DNA of 64,000 bases from Ruegeria sp. AD91A (GTDB lineage: Bacteria; Pseudomonadota; Alphaproteobacteria; Rhodobacterales; Rhodobacteraceae), in the NCBI RefSeq assembly GCF_003443535.1, contig NZ_CP031946.1, forward strand, positions 3,227,001-3,291,000. The letters are read 5' to 3'. Made by a program: the position numbers and the translations under genes. The notes below the pieces were generated by a model. The model searched no databases. It saw only the letters and a list, made by a program, of their open reading frames with translations, and was not told the DNA's origin. Positions 10,355 to 19,948 of this stretch are shown piece after piece (the stretch's first letter is position 1; each line of letters starts with the position of its first letter).

Positions 10355-11044
10355 TCAGAAATTATAGCGAAGTCCGAAATTGACGCTGAATATATCCAGA
10401 TCGTCCTCTACGTTGCCGGTCAAAGCTCCGTTGGGGGCCAGACGCTGCGACGAAACATCAAAGGCACGGGCGTAACGGGCATCAACGGTGAACGCTGTCG
10501 ACGAGTTGATGTCATATGCCACACCGGCGATCACCTGGGCGGCAAAGGTGGTGTCGGTATCGTCCAGCGCCACACCCGGCCCATAAGAAAAATCCAGATC
10601 CGAATAGGTGGCACCCAGACCAAACCCGGCAAACGGTGTCAGCGCGCCGGCCTGTTTGAAATCGAACAGCAGATTGGCAAATAACGAGGTCTGCGTGACG
10701 TCGCCAGAGATATTGCCCTCGGGCCCCGGACCATTGCCGGTAAAGTTCACACCATCCACGTCACTGTCGCGATAAGACAGTTCCAGCTCGATCCGCGTTC
10801 CGATGATATCGTTGGACCATTGCGGGATTTCCTTGCCAATCGCGAGGCCCAATCCGAAACCTGCGTCGAATTCGGTATCGACCGATTGCGTCGCGCCACC
10901 GATCGCCCCGGTGAAATCGCTGTCCTGTAGCTGGCTGTAGCCGATGAAGCCGTGAATATAGGTGCCGTCGCCCAGGCTCTGCGCGGCAAGCGCCGTTGCG
11001 CTGATCGCCAGAGCCGAAGAGGCGAGAATGAGGCGCGTGAACAT
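10355..11044 (-). CDS. Outer membrane beta-barrel protein
   Basis: A 229-residue exported protein: signal peptide MFTRLILASSALAISATALA ending at AA, then glycine- and aromatic-rich strands (YIHGFIGYSQLQDSDF, AGFGLGLAIGKEI, PFAGFGLGATYSDLDF, FTVDARYARAFD) and a terminal FSVNFGLRYNF. The C-terminal phenylalanine is the usual signal for the outer-membrane assembly machinery. The size fits an eight-stranded OmpA/OmpX-like porin-family barrel. I chose the ATG at 11044 because GGAG is 6 bases upstream; the ATG at 11050 directly abuts it. Cargo or binding partner unknown. Confidence 0.75.
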   Translation of the reverse strand: MFTRLILASSALAISATALAAQSLGDGTYIHGFIGYSQLQDSDFTGAIGGATQSVDTEFDAGFGLGLAIGKEIPQWSNDIIGTRIELELSYRDSDVDGVNFTGNGPGPEGNISGDVTQTSLFANLLFDFKQAGALTPFAGFGLGATYSDLDFSYGPGVALDDTDTTFAAQVIAGVAYDINSSTAFTVDARYARAFDVSSQRLAPNGALTGNVEDDLDIFSVNFGLRYNF

Positions 11045-11183
11045 AACCATCTCCAGTGTTCCAAAGTCCGCATGCCATGGATGTGGACGAGGCTGGCCCA
11101 AAAAGAAAGGCGCCGGGCCTTCACTTCGTTTCACAGGTTTTTAGGAATGTGTGAGTGAATAGGCACGAGGTTCAGCCACTGTT

Positions 11184-11684
11184 TCAGGGCACATCCCTGA
11201 CCAAGGGTTCTGAAAGAAGTTCGTCGACAAAAAAACTGAGCAACTGCACCCTGCTGGAAACGCCCGCCTTTCGATAGACCGCGGCGCTTTGGGCCTTGAT
11301 CGTCCCTTCTTTCGTCTGTCGCATTCCGGCGATTTCCGCGATGGAAAGACCCTTGATCGTCAGCATGGCGACGTCACGCTCAGCATCACTGAGCTGCCAC
11401 GCGCTGAACTGGGTTTCGATGACCTGGGCAAAAGCCCCTTGCGCCACTTGCAGTTGCCGCTGCATGTCGCGCACCCGTCTGGACTGGGAACGGATCAGGG
11501 CGATCGTGGCGCTCAGGCCCCCGACAAGCGCCAGCGACAGAAACAGCTCGAACGAATGCAGGTGACGAAACCCCGCGCCTTCGCCGCCAGTCCAATCCAG
11601 CAGCGCATCCGTCATGAAAAAGGCGGCGCAGAGGGCCTGCACCACCAGAAGGAGCCAGAGTAAAGACGTTTGAGGTACTTTCAT
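11184..11684 (-). CDS. Membrane-anchored LuxR-type HTH protein
   Basis: A 166-residue protein with two N-terminal membrane helices (SLLWLLLVVQALCAAFFMTDALL and FELFLSLALVGGLSATIAL), a linking helix rich in Arg and Gln (SRRVRDMQRQLQVAQGAFAQV), and a C-terminal LuxR-type helix-turn-helix (LSDAERDVAMLTIKGLSIAE, IAGMRQTKEGTIKAQSAAVYRKAG). It should bind DNA while fixed to the inner membrane, like other one-component membrane regulators. It may sense an envelope cue, but no sensor domain is seen beyond the short periplasmic loop. It lies 23 bases from the PepSY-like gene upstream and 139 bases before the outer-membrane barrel gene, all on the minus strand. Confidence 0.75.
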   Translation of the reverse strand: MKVPQTSLLWLLLVVQALCAAFFMTDALLDWTGGEGAGFRHLHSFELFLSLALVGGLSATIALIRSQSRRVRDMQRQLQVAQGAFAQVIETQFSAWQLSDAERDVAMLTIKGLSIAEIAGMRQTKEGTIKAQSAAVYRKAGVSSRVQLLSFFVDELLSEPLVRDVP

Positions 11685-11707
11685 GCGGCCCCTTGGACGT
11701 TGCAGGT

Positions 11708-11980
11708 TCAGTCGTCATCCTCTTCGAGCTCGATGGCTGTCACCACCCCGTCCGTGTCAGACAGAACCAGTTCAGTTTCCACGCCATCCTTGATGAGTTC
11801 AACCTCGATCTTCCCACCTTCGAATTCGATCTCTTCGATCTGGTACCCCTGGGCTTCAAGGGCCGCGCGGATATCGGCTTCGCTTGTGCCCAGTTTGTCG
11901 CCCAGTCCGACATTAGCAAAAGCAAGAACCGGTGCGGTTGCGATCAATCCCGTCAGTGTCAGCAGTTTCAAGGTTTCCAT
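11708..11980 (-). CDS. Small periplasmic PepSY-like protein
   Basis: A 90-residue protein with a signal peptide (METLKLLTLTGLIATAPVLAFA) and a compact domain reading LGTSEADIRAALEAQGYQIE, then FEGGKIEVELIKDGVETELVL. This helix-then-strands pattern is that of PepSY domains. The end is strongly acidic (IELEEDDD). AAAGGAGATG lies just before the start at 11980. PepSY proteins are often found with sensor systems or as peptidase inhibitors; here the next gene codes for a membrane-bound regulator, so a partner role is possible but unproved. Confidence 0.65.
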   Translation of the reverse strand: METLKLLTLTGLIATAPVLAFANVGLGDKLGTSEADIRAALEAQGYQIEEIEFEGGKIEVELIKDGVETELVLSDTDGVVTAIELEEDDD

Positions 11981-12215
11981 ATCGCATCTCCTTTTTGTGT
12001 TGTGGCGATGCGGTCGAACTGGGGATGGCAGAGGAGACCTGCGATCGGCTTTTGGTTGAAACGGGGCGAATTGAACCAAGGTTTATGCAATTTGCGGCCG
12101 TTTCCGCCCGTCAAGTTCAGGTTGCAATCAAATTGTGATAGTTTGTTTTGGGAAAACATACAGGCATGTGACCAACGATGTCGGGCTTTCTGACTGTCTT
12201 GAACAGGAGAAGACC

Positions 12216-12851
12216 ATGGCTTTTACAGATTGGTACGTCGAGGGGGAAAGCTTCGGAAACTGCAATTGCGGCTATGCCTGCCCCTGCCAGTTCGAGGAAT
12301 TGCCGACGCATGGCGATTGCCGGGGTTTCGAAGTGCTTGAAATATTCAAAGGATATTTTGGAGAAACGGATCTTAGTGGAACCAGGGCGGCATTGATCTA
12401 TGCGTGGCCCGGGCCAATATTCGAGGGTGGTGGTGAAATGCAGGTGATCGTCGATCCTGCGGCCTCACCGGCGCAGCGCGATGCGCTGGAAAAAGTCTTT
12501 CACGGTGAAGAAACCGAAGAGATGGCAACGCATTGGTACGTGTTCCGGGCCATGTGTGAGACGGTGCATGACACGCTTTACCTGCCGATTGAGCTTGAGA
12601 TGGACATCGAAGGGCGAACGGCCAGCGTTACCGTTGGTGACGTATTAAAGTCGAACGGGCGCCCGATTCAGGCCCCGCATGGCGGCGGGGAACACCGCGT
12701 ACGCATCGATATTCCCGGCGGGATCGAATTCACCATTGCCGAGATCGGCAGCGCCTCGACCCGAGCCGATGCGTCGATCAAGCTGGATCTGAAAGACAGT
12801 TACGGCCAGTGGCACGTGTTGAAACATGGCCCGGGTGGTGTCACGCACTGA
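12216..12851 (+). CDS. DUF1326 domain protein
   Basis: A 211-residue cytosolic protein beginning MAFTDWYVEGESFGNCNCGY with ACPCQFEELPTHGDC following; this cluster of cysteines (CNCGYACPCQF) is the mark of the DUF1326 family and could bind a metal. The rest is beta-rich (FEGGGEMQVIVDP, GGEHRVRIDIPGGIEFTIAEIGSAS). No function is established for the family. AGGAGA is 5 bases upstream of the chosen ATG. The stop codon lies in a CTGACC-TGC-GGTCAG hairpin shared with the end of the convergent Hint gene. Confidence 0.8.
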   Translation: MAFTDWYVEGESFGNCNCGYACPCQFEELPTHGDCRGFEVLEIFKGYFGETDLSGTRAALIYAWPGPIFEGGGEMQVIVDPAASPAQRDALEKVFHGEETEEMATHWYVFRAMCETVHDTLYLPIELEMDIEGRTASVTVGDVLKSNGRPIQAPHGGGEHRVRIDIPGGIEFTIAEIGSASTRADASIKLDLKDSYGQWHVLKHGPGGVTH

Positions 12852-12858
12852 CCTGCGG

Positions 12859-13866
12859 TCAGGCCGCTTTTGCGGTTTCGTTCGGATGCACCTTCCAGCC
12901 CGGAACCGCCAGATCCGCTGCAATCACTCGGACTTCAAAAGGTTTGAGGACCGGTAATACGGTTGAACCGTAACCGCATTCACCATTTGCCAGTTCCGGG
13001 AACAGTTTGAACAACTCGCTCCGGGTTGCGGGCGCCATTGCATCAAGACTTGTGTCACCGGGGAAAAAGGACTCGGACCAGATTCCTTCGACATTCACCA
13101 GCTCATGCTGATCAAAGAGGATGTGAATGTACTCCACCCCTTGTGCAGGCGTTTCCTGAACGATGGTCTTTCCATTGATCAGCCCTTTTGCAGGCGCCAA
13201 CATCGTTGTTTCGCAATGCATCAGTTCCATCATGGCTGAGGTCACGGCAATCCGGTGCTGTGGTGAGATGACGAGATCGCGGGATGGGCCGTTCGGCCCG
13301 AAACAGCCCGCTTTGATCCGTACAGGGGATAGGTGAGGGTTTCGCTGCAACTCGGACGCGGACAAGCGGCGCTTGCCGATCCAGCGTACCGGACGGGTAT
13401 GGCCGTCGGCGGTGACAACCGGGTCGCCGGGCTCCAGCGCCTCAACCCGGCGCAGTCCCGTCGGGGTCTGGATCAGCGATCCAAAGGTAAAACACACGAA
13501 AGAAGGCAAAGTGTGATACGCGGATGACGGCGCGGTTCCGGCAAAGCCGGTATCTGAAATCGTGTCATTCAGTTCGGCCTGACCGGAAGTGACGATTATG
13601 TAACGCGGGTTGGAAAACTGGATCAGGATAAACGTGACAGGCGCGCCATCGACTGTGCCCGTATAATTCTCGAAAGTACTGAAATTTTGGGTCGAGCCGG
13701 AAAAGCCGGGAAGAGACCCAAGATCAAGTTGCGAACTGCCGTCCGGGTCAGGATCTTGCAGCAGGGCGTCATTATCCGTGACTTCGACCGAATACGCAGC
13801 AGTAATATCAACACTGCGGTTGCTGAACGGGTCTGCGCTGATTTCGTAAACAGTAATCGATGCCAC
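12859..13866 (-). CDS. Hint (hedgehog/intein) domain protein
   Basis: A 335-residue protein with a GTG start. Residues about 1-115 are an uncharacterised beta-rich part (ASITVYEISADPFSNRSVDI). From VCFTFGSLIQTPTGLRRVEA, then LEPGDPVVTADG, it has the Hint fold: the cysteine of VCF is the expected autocleavage residue, followed by the block RDLVISPQHRIAV and YIHILFDQHELVNVEGIWSE. This is the roseobacter Hint_2 type, often at the end of secreted or cell-surface proteins. No C-terminal HN junction or extein is seen, so it may cleave at its own N-terminal junction rather than splice. The ribosome site AGGGA is 12-13 bases from the GTG, so the start is less sure. Confidence 0.8.
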   Translation of the reverse strand: MASITVYEISADPFSNRSVDITAAYSVEVTDNDALLQDPDPDGSSQLDLGSLPGFSGSTQNFSTFENYTGTVDGAPVTFILIQFSNPRYIIVTSGQAELNDTISDTGFAGTAPSSAYHTLPSFVCFTFGSLIQTPTGLRRVEALEPGDPVVTADGHTRPVRWIGKRRLSASELQRNPHLSPVRIKAGCFGPNGPSRDLVISPQHRIAVTSAMMELMHCETTMLAPAKGLINGKTIVQETPAQGVEYIHILFDQHELVNVEGIWSESFFPGDTSLDAMAPATRSELFKLFPELANGECGYGSTVLPVLKPFEVRVIAADLAVPGWKVHPNETAKAA

Positions 13867-13984
13867 GGTTGAACAGCTTCCCTGAAAACGGCAAAATACC
13901 CCTTAAGATTGAGCAAATACACGCAATAAGTGTTAATAATTGGTTTACCAAAATTGCGACGCAGTTCCCCTTCCTGCTGCCCCG

Positions 13985-14019
13985 CAAACAAAAAAGGCCC
14001 CGGATGAAACCGGGGCCTT
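13985..14019 (-). terminator. Rho-independent terminator of pnp
   Basis: On the minus strand AAGGCCCCGG, a 6-base loop and CCGGGGCCTT give a 10-bp stem followed by TTTTTTG. It starts 25 bases after the pnp stop. Confidence 0.9.
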
Positions 14020-14043
14020 CTGCTGTCTGTCAGAGGGGGCAGA

Positions 14044-16194
14044 TTACTCTGCGCTTTCCTCTTTCTTTTCTTTCTTCTCGGGAACGATCTCTTCGCCGGT
14101 TTCCTGATCGACCACTTTCATCGACAGGCGAACCTTGCCGCGATCGTCAAAACCCAGAAGCTTGACCTTCACTTCCTGACCTTCTTTCAGAACATCCGAC
14201 GGATGGTTCAGACGGCGGTTTTCGATCTGCGACACGTGGACCAGACCGTCGCGCTTACCGAAGAAGTTCACGAAGGCCCCGAAATCGACGATTTTTACAA
14301 CTTTACCAGTGTAGATCTGACCTTCTTCAGGTTCTGCCACGATCGAATAGATCATGTCATAGGCCTTCTGGATCGATTCACCATCCGGCGAGGCGATCTT
14401 GATGACGCCATCGTCGTTGATGTCCACCTTGGCTCCCGAAACCTCAACGATCTCACGGATGACCTTGCCACCGGAACCGATCACTTCACGGATCTTGTCG
14501 GTCGGAATGTTCATGGTCTCGATGCGCGGGGCGTGGACCGAGAAATCGTTGGTCTCGGACAGGGCTTTGCCCATCTCGCCCAGGATGTGCAACCGGCCGT
14601 CCTTGGCCTGCGCCAGGGCTTTCTCCATGATTTCGGGCGTGATGCCCGCAACCTTGATGTCCATCTGCAGCGAGGTGATGCCGTTTTCGGTACCGGCAAC
14701 CTTGAAGTCCATGTCGCCCAGGTGGTCTTCGTCACCCAGAATGTCGGACAGGATGGCATAGTCTCCGTCATCTTCCAGGATCAGACCCATGGCCACACCG
14801 GCAACCGGCGCTTTCAGCGGAACACCCGCATCCATCATCGACAGCGAACCGCCGCAGACAGACGCCATCGAGCTGGAGCCGTTGGATTCTGTGATCTCCG
14901 ACACGATACGGATCGTGTAGGGGAAGTCGGTCGCCGCAGGCAGAACCGCCTGCAGGGCGCGCCATGCCAGCTTGCCGTGGCCAATCTCACGGCGGCCGGG
15001 GCCACCAACGCGGCCAACTTCACCTACCGAATACGGAGGGAAGTTGTAGTGCAGCAGGAAGTTCGATTTGAAGTTGCCATGCAGCGCGTCGATGAACTGT
15101 TCGTCGTCACCGGTGCCCAGCGTGGTTACGGCCAGCGCCTGCGTTTCACCACGGGTGAACAAGGCTGAACCATGGGTCCGTGGCAGCATCGAGGTTTCTG
15201 CAACGATCGAGCGGATATCGGTGGTCGAGCGACCATCGATCCGCTTGCCGCCTTTGACGACGTCGCCGCGCAGAATACCTGCTTCGAGCTTTTTCATCGC
15301 GGAACCGAGGTTGCCGTCTTCCAGCTGTTCCTCGGTCAGCGCTTCCTTGATCGCTTCACGGGCAGCGGCAACAGCAGCGGTGCGCTCCTGCTTGTCGGTG
15401 ATCGCGAAGGCGGCGCGCATCTGTTCTTCACCGGCGGCCTTAACGGCAGCATACAGCTCCGAGTAATCCGGTGCCTGGAAATCGAACGGCTCTTTCGCGG
15501 CTTCTTCGGCGAGGCTGATGATCAGGTCGATCACCGGCTGAATCTGTTCATGCGCAAAGTTCACCGCGCCCAGCATTTCCGCCTCAGAGAGCTCGTACGC
15601 TTCCGATTCCACCATCATTACGGCGTCTTTGGTCCCGGCAACTACCAGATCCAGACGCTGTTCAGGGTTCAGGCGCAGGTCCTGCATGTCATCGACGGTC
15701 GGGTTCAGAACGTATTCACCGTCTTCGAAACCAACACGGGCACCGGCGATCGGGCCCATGAACGGCGCGCCGGAGATGGTCAGAGCAGCCGAAGCGGCGA
15801 TCATCGCGACGATGTCGGGATCGTTGACCAGATCGTGGCTCAGCACGGTGCACATCACCAGAACTTCGTTTTTGAAGCCGTCAACGAACAGCGGGCGGAT
15901 CGGACGGTCGATCAAACGCGCAGTCAGCGTCTCTTTCTCGGTCGGGCGCGCCTCGCGCTTGAAGAAGCCACCCGGTACTTTACCGGCGGCATAGTATTTC
16001 TCTTGGTAGTGGACGGTCAGCGGGAAAAAGTCCTGACCGGGTTTTTGCGCCCGCGCAAAGGTCACGTTTGCCATGACGCTGGTTTCGCCCAGCGTGGCAA
16101 TCACGCTGCCGTCAGCCTGACGGGCAACCTTGCCGGTTTCCAGTGTCAGCGTCTCTTCGCCCCACTGCATTGATTTCTTCGTTACATCAAACAT
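14044..16194 (-). CDS. pnp: Polynucleotide phosphorylase
   Basis: A 716-residue exoribonuclease that shortens RNA from the 3' end using phosphate and works in the degradosome. Two RNase PH-like halves are present (first about residues 10-215, with [20 protein letters not shown]; second about 310-540, with the catalytic region [20 protein letters not shown]). They are followed by a KH domain ([18 protein letters not shown]) and an S1 domain ([31 protein letters not shown]). The acidic-lysine tail [10 protein letters not shown] is common. The length fits. It has its own terminator and a structured leader. In many bacteria pnp directly follows rpsO; here 3.3 kb with two opposite-strand genes separates them. 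Confidence 0.97.
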   Translation of the reverse strand: MFDVTKKSMQWGEETLTLETGKVARQADGSVIATLGETSVMANVTFARAQKPGQDFFPLTVHYQEKYYAAGKVPGGFFKREARPTEKETLTARLIDRPIRPLFVDGFKNEVLVMCTVLSHDLVNDPDIVAMIAASAALTISGAPFMGPIAGARVGFEDGEYVLNPTVDDMQDLRLNPEQRLDLVVAGTKDAVMMVESEAYELSEAEMLGAVNFAHEQIQPVIDLIISLAEEAAKEPFDFQAPDYSELYAAVKAAGEEQMRAAFAITDKQERTAAVAAAREAIKEALTEEQLEDGNLGSAMKKLEAGILRGDVVKGGKRIDGRSTTDIRSIVAETSMLPRTHGSALFTRGETQALAVTTLGTGDDEQFIDALHGNFKSNFLLHYNFPPYSVGEVGRVGGPGRREIGHGKLAWRALQAVLPAATDFPYTIRIVSEITESNGSSSMASVCGGSLSMMDAGVPLKAPVAGVAMGLILEDDGDYAILSDILGDEDHLGDMDFKVAGTENGITSLQMDIKVAGITPEIMEKALAQAKDGRLHILGEMGKALSETNDFSVHAPRIETMNIPTDKIREVIGSGGKVIREIVEVSGAKVDINDDGVIKIASPDGESIQKAYDMIYSIVAEPEEGQIYTGKVVKIVDFGAFVNFFGKRDGLVHVSQIENRRLNHPSDVLKEGQEVKVKLLGFDDRGKVRLSMKVVDQETGEEIVPEKKEKKEESAE

Positions 16195-16676
16195 ATGCGT
16201 ATCCTAGAAGGGAGCACTCCCGCCCCTGCGGGTCTCCCGTTTGCATGGCGGCCCCATTGCCGCCGACCCCAATTTATCTTCCATTCGAGTGCCGGGGTCA
16301 GGGCACAACGTCTCAGATACCGCGCGCATACATGAGAATGCGTTGAAAGGAAAGAGGAACTGGATGGGATGGCCGAATCACGCTGAGACAGACAACGGCT
16401 CTCTCTAAGTGTTCAGTTTTCAGATCGCGAGCAAAAGCTGTGAGCGGCGATGCAATGTGTTTCTTCGCAGGCGACGACCCAGAGATCTGTGGGTCGATTA
16501 CATCGCTAACATCGGTAAAATCGAATGCATTTTGTAAAAATATGAAGGCAGTATAAGCTTTTACCACAAGCCCGCGGACGAAATGACGGAAACGCGCCAA
16601 GGGGGTTAATAATCCCATACCCGTCCGCCAACCGAAAACCTTGGCGTTTGCAGCTAGCGAACAGAAGGGCAATCGA
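16195..16676. other. Divergent intergenic region: pnp leader and BCCT promoter side
   Basis: No gene is supported in these 482 bases. Next to pnp, the minus-strand leader can form GGCGGC-N6-GCCGCC (near 16243-16260) and a short GGGAG/CTCCC hairpin beside the AGGATACGCAT ribosome site. Many bacteria autoregulate pnp through a leader hairpin cut by RNase III, so these could matter. On the BCCT side a TATAAG at about 16551 might be a -10 element, but its -35 is poor. Confidence 0.4.
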
Positions 16677-18278
16677 ATGGCACAAACAAAAAAGATGCTG
16701 GATCCGGATCCCCGGATTTACGACTTCGAAACGGAATATGAACTGGGGCAGGATAACGTCCGACCGTTTGGCTTGGACATTCACAACCCGGTCTTTCTGA
16801 TCTCAAGTATCATGATCTTTGCGTTCGTCCTGATCGCATTAGCCAACCAAGAGGCCGCGGCTTCGTTCTTCGGCTGGCTCCGACCCTGGCTGACCAGCAC
16901 GTTTGATTGGTTTCTGGTCCTTTCGGTTGATGCAATCACCCTGTTTTGTCTTGTTCTCATCATCCTGCCGGTCGGCAGTGTGCGGATCGGTGGCAAAGAC
17001 GCCAAGCCAGATTATTCCTATGCGGGATGGATCGCGATGATGTTCGCTGCTGGAATAGGTATCGGTCTGCTGTTCTTTGGCGTGATGGAGCCGGTCTATT
17101 ACAATTTTGCCGAAGACGGGAACGCAAGCCCGCTGGGCATTGATATCGCGGTGCCGGGAAATGAATATGCCGGTGTCGTCGGAACCATTCATCATTGGGG
17201 TCTGGAAGGCTGGGCGGTTTACGCCGCGGTCGGCCTGAGCCTGGCGATCTTCAGTTACAACCTGAACCTGCCGCTGACCTTGCGCTCGGCCTTCTATCCG
17301 ATCCTTGGCGAACGGGTCTGGGGGTGGTGGGGCCACATCATCGATACGTTGGCGGTCTTTGCCACGTTGTTCGGGTTGACCACATCTCTTGGTCTGGGTG
17401 CTCAGCAAGTTGCCGCTGGTCTTTACGAGGTCTTCGGCATCGAACCCAGCCCCACTGTCGTTGTCTTGCTGATCATCGGGATCACGTTGATTGCGCTGGG
17501 CTCGGTTCTACTGGGCATGGATGCGGGCGTCAAACGGCTGAGTGAGATCAATATGGTCATGGCCGTCGGACTATTCCTCTTCGTAATCGCCGTAACTGGC
17601 ATTGGCACGGCCATCGCACGATATTTCAACGTGATGACCGACTACGTGCTGCACTTACCTGCCTTGTCGAACCCGTTCGGACGAGAAGACACCAGCTATT
17701 TCCATGGTTGGACGACCTTCTACTGGGCATGGTGGATCGCATGGTCACCCTTTGTGGGCATGTTCATTGCCCGGATCTCGAAGGGTCGTACTGTTCGCGA
17801 GTTCATAATCTGCGCGTTGCTGGCGCCGACAGCCGTCTGTGCCCTGTGGATGTCAACCTTCGGCGGCGCCGCCATCGACATGTTGAACGCGGGCGGAGCG
17901 GAAGGTGTTCGCGCGACAGTGATTGACAGCTACGCCCCAGAAGGTGCGTTGTTCGGTTTCCTGAAAGAACTGCCGCTTTACGGCATCGTTGCCCCGATTG
18001 CCCTTGTCCTGATCGTAATCTTCTTTGTCACCTCATCCGATTCAGGGTCGTTGGTGATCGACACGATCACTGCTGGCGGCAAGATGGACGCGCCCGTGGT
18101 TCAGCGCGTGTTCTGGTGCACATTGGAAGGTCTGGTCGCCATCGCATTGCTGTTGGGGGGTGGTCTTTCAGCGCTGCAAGGCGCAGCGGTTTCAACCGGC
18201 ATCCCCTTTACGCTGGTGGTTTTAACAATGTGCTACTGTTTGTGGCTGGCGCTGAAATCAGAAAAAGCGAAAATGTAG
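16677..18278 (+). CDS. BCCT-family betaine/choline/carnitine transporter
   Basis: A 533-residue inner-membrane transporter with about twelve helices. It carries the BCCT signature in helix 8 (TTFYWAWWIAWSPFVGMFIARISKGRTVREF) and the conserved MMFAAGIGIGLLFFGVMEPV in helix 3. It should import a quaternary ammonium compound such as glycine betaine, choline, carnitine or DMSP with sodium or proton. The cytoplasmic tails are short, so osmosensing of the BetP type is unlikely. AGAAGGGC precedes the chosen ATG. It ends in a strong terminator. It is inserted, on the opposite strand, between rpsO and pnp. The exact substrate cannot be read from the sequence. Confidence 0.9.
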   Translation: MAQTKKMLDPDPRIYDFETEYELGQDNVRPFGLDIHNPVFLISSIMIFAFVLIALANQEAAASFFGWLRPWLTSTFDWFLVLSVDAITLFCLVLIILPVGSVRIGGKDAKPDYSYAGWIAMMFAAGIGIGLLFFGVMEPVYYNFAEDGNASPLGIDIAVPGNEYAGVVGTIHHWGLEGWAVYAAVGLSLAIFSYNLNLPLTLRSAFYPILGERVWGWWGHIIDTLAVFATLFGLTTSLGLGAQQVAAGLYEVFGIEPSPTVVVLLIIGITLIALGSVLLGMDAGVKRLSEINMVMAVGLFLFVIAVTGIGTAIARYFNVMTDYVLHLPALSNPFGREDTSYFHGWTTFYWAWWIAWSPFVGMFIARISKGRTVREFIICALLAPTAVCALWMSTFGGAAIDMLNAGGAEGVRATVIDSYAPEGALFGFLKELPLYGIVAPIALVLIVIFFVTSSDSGSLVIDTITAGGKMDAPVVQRVFWCTLEGLVAIALLLGGGLSALQGAAVSTGIPFTLVVLTMCYCLWLALKSEKAKM

Positions 18279-18301
18279 AGCCGTACACATTTCCAAGAAT
18301 G

Positions 18302-18336
18302 AAACGCCCACCGATTGGTGGGCGTCTTCGGTTTTG
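18302..18336 (+). terminator. Rho-independent terminator of the BCCT gene
   Basis: ACGCCCACC-GATT-GGTGGGCGT is a perfect 9-bp stem followed by CTTCGGTTTTG, 26 bases after the stop. Confidence 0.8.
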
Positions 18337-18622
18337 TGGAACTGCACAAGGCATAATGACTTAGATGATGTTTTGACTGAGTTCATGCGCGCACCAGTAT
18401 CAACAAAAACTGCGTTGGGCGGGGTATGCGTTTGGTGCCAGATGCCGAAATCCCGGGCTTCAGGATATTGCTGAAGGGGGGAAACGTCCAACTATGCACT
18501 GAACAGGGAACTTGCCCGTTTTTCTGAGTGTTCTCGGGCGCTGCTATTGCGTTGACATTGAATTCTCAGAATAGGACGTTCACGCGAAGAAAACTGCTTT
18601 CGACCACCCTCCGGAGGAATAA
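18337..18622. other. Intergenic region before the methyltransferase gene
   Basis: No gene is supported here. A TTGACA lies at 18552-18557, a good -35 match 66 bases before the next start codon, but I do not see a convincing -10 at 16-18 bases from it. Confidence 0.3.
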
Positions 18623-19375
18623 GTGTCAATTGTTGATGTCCTGGCCGCGCGCCTGATCGAAGATGTCAAATTCAACGACCTGTCAGGAAGCTTCCTGATG
18701 CTTGGGCGGCAGGACTGGATAGGTGCGCGTCGGTCGTCATCCGCCGCATTGTTTCGGGAAACCTTGCAGAAGTACCTGCCCGGAGTGAGCGAAGCTGACC
18801 TTTGCAACCCGGATGATGGGTACTCGGAAACCTTCTTTCGTAAACTTGGGTTTTCGGAAGTGGACTCTCTGGATTTCTCGGGTTTCGAAGGGGCGAGCAT
18901 CGTTCAGGATCTCGCGGGGGATTTGCCTGAAAATCTGGTTGGTCGGTTTGACGTTATCTATGACGGTGGAACCTGCGAGCACGTGTTCGACTTGCCGACC
19001 GCCTACCGGAACATTGATAAGATGCTGAAGCCCGGGGGGGTGTTTATCGCACACTCGCCATCGAACAATTGGATCAATCACGGCTTCTATCAGATTTGCC
19101 CAGAGATAGTGTACGGCTTTTGGGTAAACGCCATGAACTATGAGGCTCTGAAATGCGTGTGGCAGCCGTTAAGGCCATACGCCGCGCGTGATGTGGTGAA
19201 AATGACGGATCCCAACAAGACAAAGAAACGTCCGCGCCCGCTGGGAACCTTTGGTCCGGGATTGCCTGTTCTTTTGGATTTTGTGGTTCGAAAACCTGTT
19301 GCTGACACCAAGACGAGTGCAAATGTGTCGCAAAGTGACTATGCCACACGTTGGGAAAACACGCGGAAGGCGTAA
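18623..19375 (+). CDS. Class I SAM-dependent methyltransferase-like protein
   Basis: A 250-residue protein with a methyltransferase core: after an N-terminal helical part, RFDVIYDGGTCEHVFDLPTA, then YRNIDKMLKPGGVFIAHSPS match the later motifs of the fold. The usual glycine-rich SAM loop is degenerate (SGSFLMLGRQDW), so I infer the fold from the second half. Such proteins are often linked to sugars, lipids or surface polymers, but no such genes are near. It starts with GTG, with GGAGGAAT just upstream at a good distance. It is the second plus-strand gene set between rpsO and pnp. Confidence 0.65.
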   Translation: MSIVDVLAARLIEDVKFNDLSGSFLMLGRQDWIGARRSSSAALFRETLQKYLPGVSEADLCNPDDGYSETFFRKLGFSEVDSLDFSGFEGASIVQDLAGDLPENLVGRFDVIYDGGTCEHVFDLPTAYRNIDKMLKPGGVFIAHSPSNNWINHGFYQICPEIVYGFWVNAMNYEALKCVWQPLRPYAARDVVKMTDPNKTKKRPRPLGTFGPGLPVLLDFVVRKPVADTKTSANVSQSDYATRWENTRKA

Positions 19376-19469
19376 GGCCCGGTGTCGCAACAGACATTCT
19401 CTGACCGTCGGGGAATGTCCAACTGCTCTGGTAAGTTAAGGGGGATGTGTCGCTTTCGGCGGATCCAAC

Positions 19470-19497
19470 AGAAAACGCCCGCCGGGTGGCGGGCGTC
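19470..19497 (-). terminator. Rho-independent terminator of rpsO
   Basis: On the minus strand ACGCCCGCC-ACCC-GGCGGGCGT forms a 9-bp stem followed by TTTTC, 38 bases after the rpsO stop. It separates rpsO from pnp transcriptionally. Confidence 0.85.
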
Positions 19498-19534
19498 GAA
19501 CCGGAAAACCCGGTTTAAAGTCTTCTGAAAAAGC

Positions 19535-19804
19535 TTAGCGGCGGATGCCCAGCTTTTTGATCAGATCCTGGTAACGCGCTTCTTCCTTGCCTTTCAGGTA
19601 ATCCAGTAGCTTACGGCGCTGGGCAACCATCTTCAGCAGACCGCGACGACCGTGGTTGTCTTTTTTGTGGGTCTTGAAGTGCTCGGTCAGGGTGGTGATG
19701 CGCGAGGTCAGGATGGCAACCTGGACTTCAGGCGAGCCGGTGTCGCCGTCCTTGGTTGCGAATTCTTTCATGACGCGTGCTTTTTCTTCAGCAGTAATCG
19801 ACAT
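19535..19804 (-). CDS. rpsO: 30S ribosomal protein S15
   Basis: An 89-residue primary 16S rRNA-binding protein of the small subunit platform. It matches the family throughout: [20 protein letters not shown], then [20 protein letters not shown] and [10 protein letters not shown], ending KKLGIRR. The ATG at 19802-19804 follows AAAGGAGACCCCG. In other bacteria S15 represses its own translation by binding its leader; no such structure was checked here. It stands alone between the RTX-like gene and its own terminator. Confidence 0.97.
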   Translation of the reverse strand: MSITAEEKARVMKEFATKDGDTGSPEVQVAILTSRITTLTEHFKTHKKDNHGRRGLLKMVAQRRKLLDYLKGKEEARYQDLIKKLGIRR

Positions 19805-19948
19805 CGGGGTCTCCTTTGAAAGGTTAGAGTTGATGGCGCAGGCCGGGATGTCGTCCAGCACAGGCCCATGGAGAAAACCGCACCGATTCCGATGCGGATG
19901 GGCGCGTATAGGCGCATTTTCACCAAATGGCAAAGGGAAACTGCGGGC

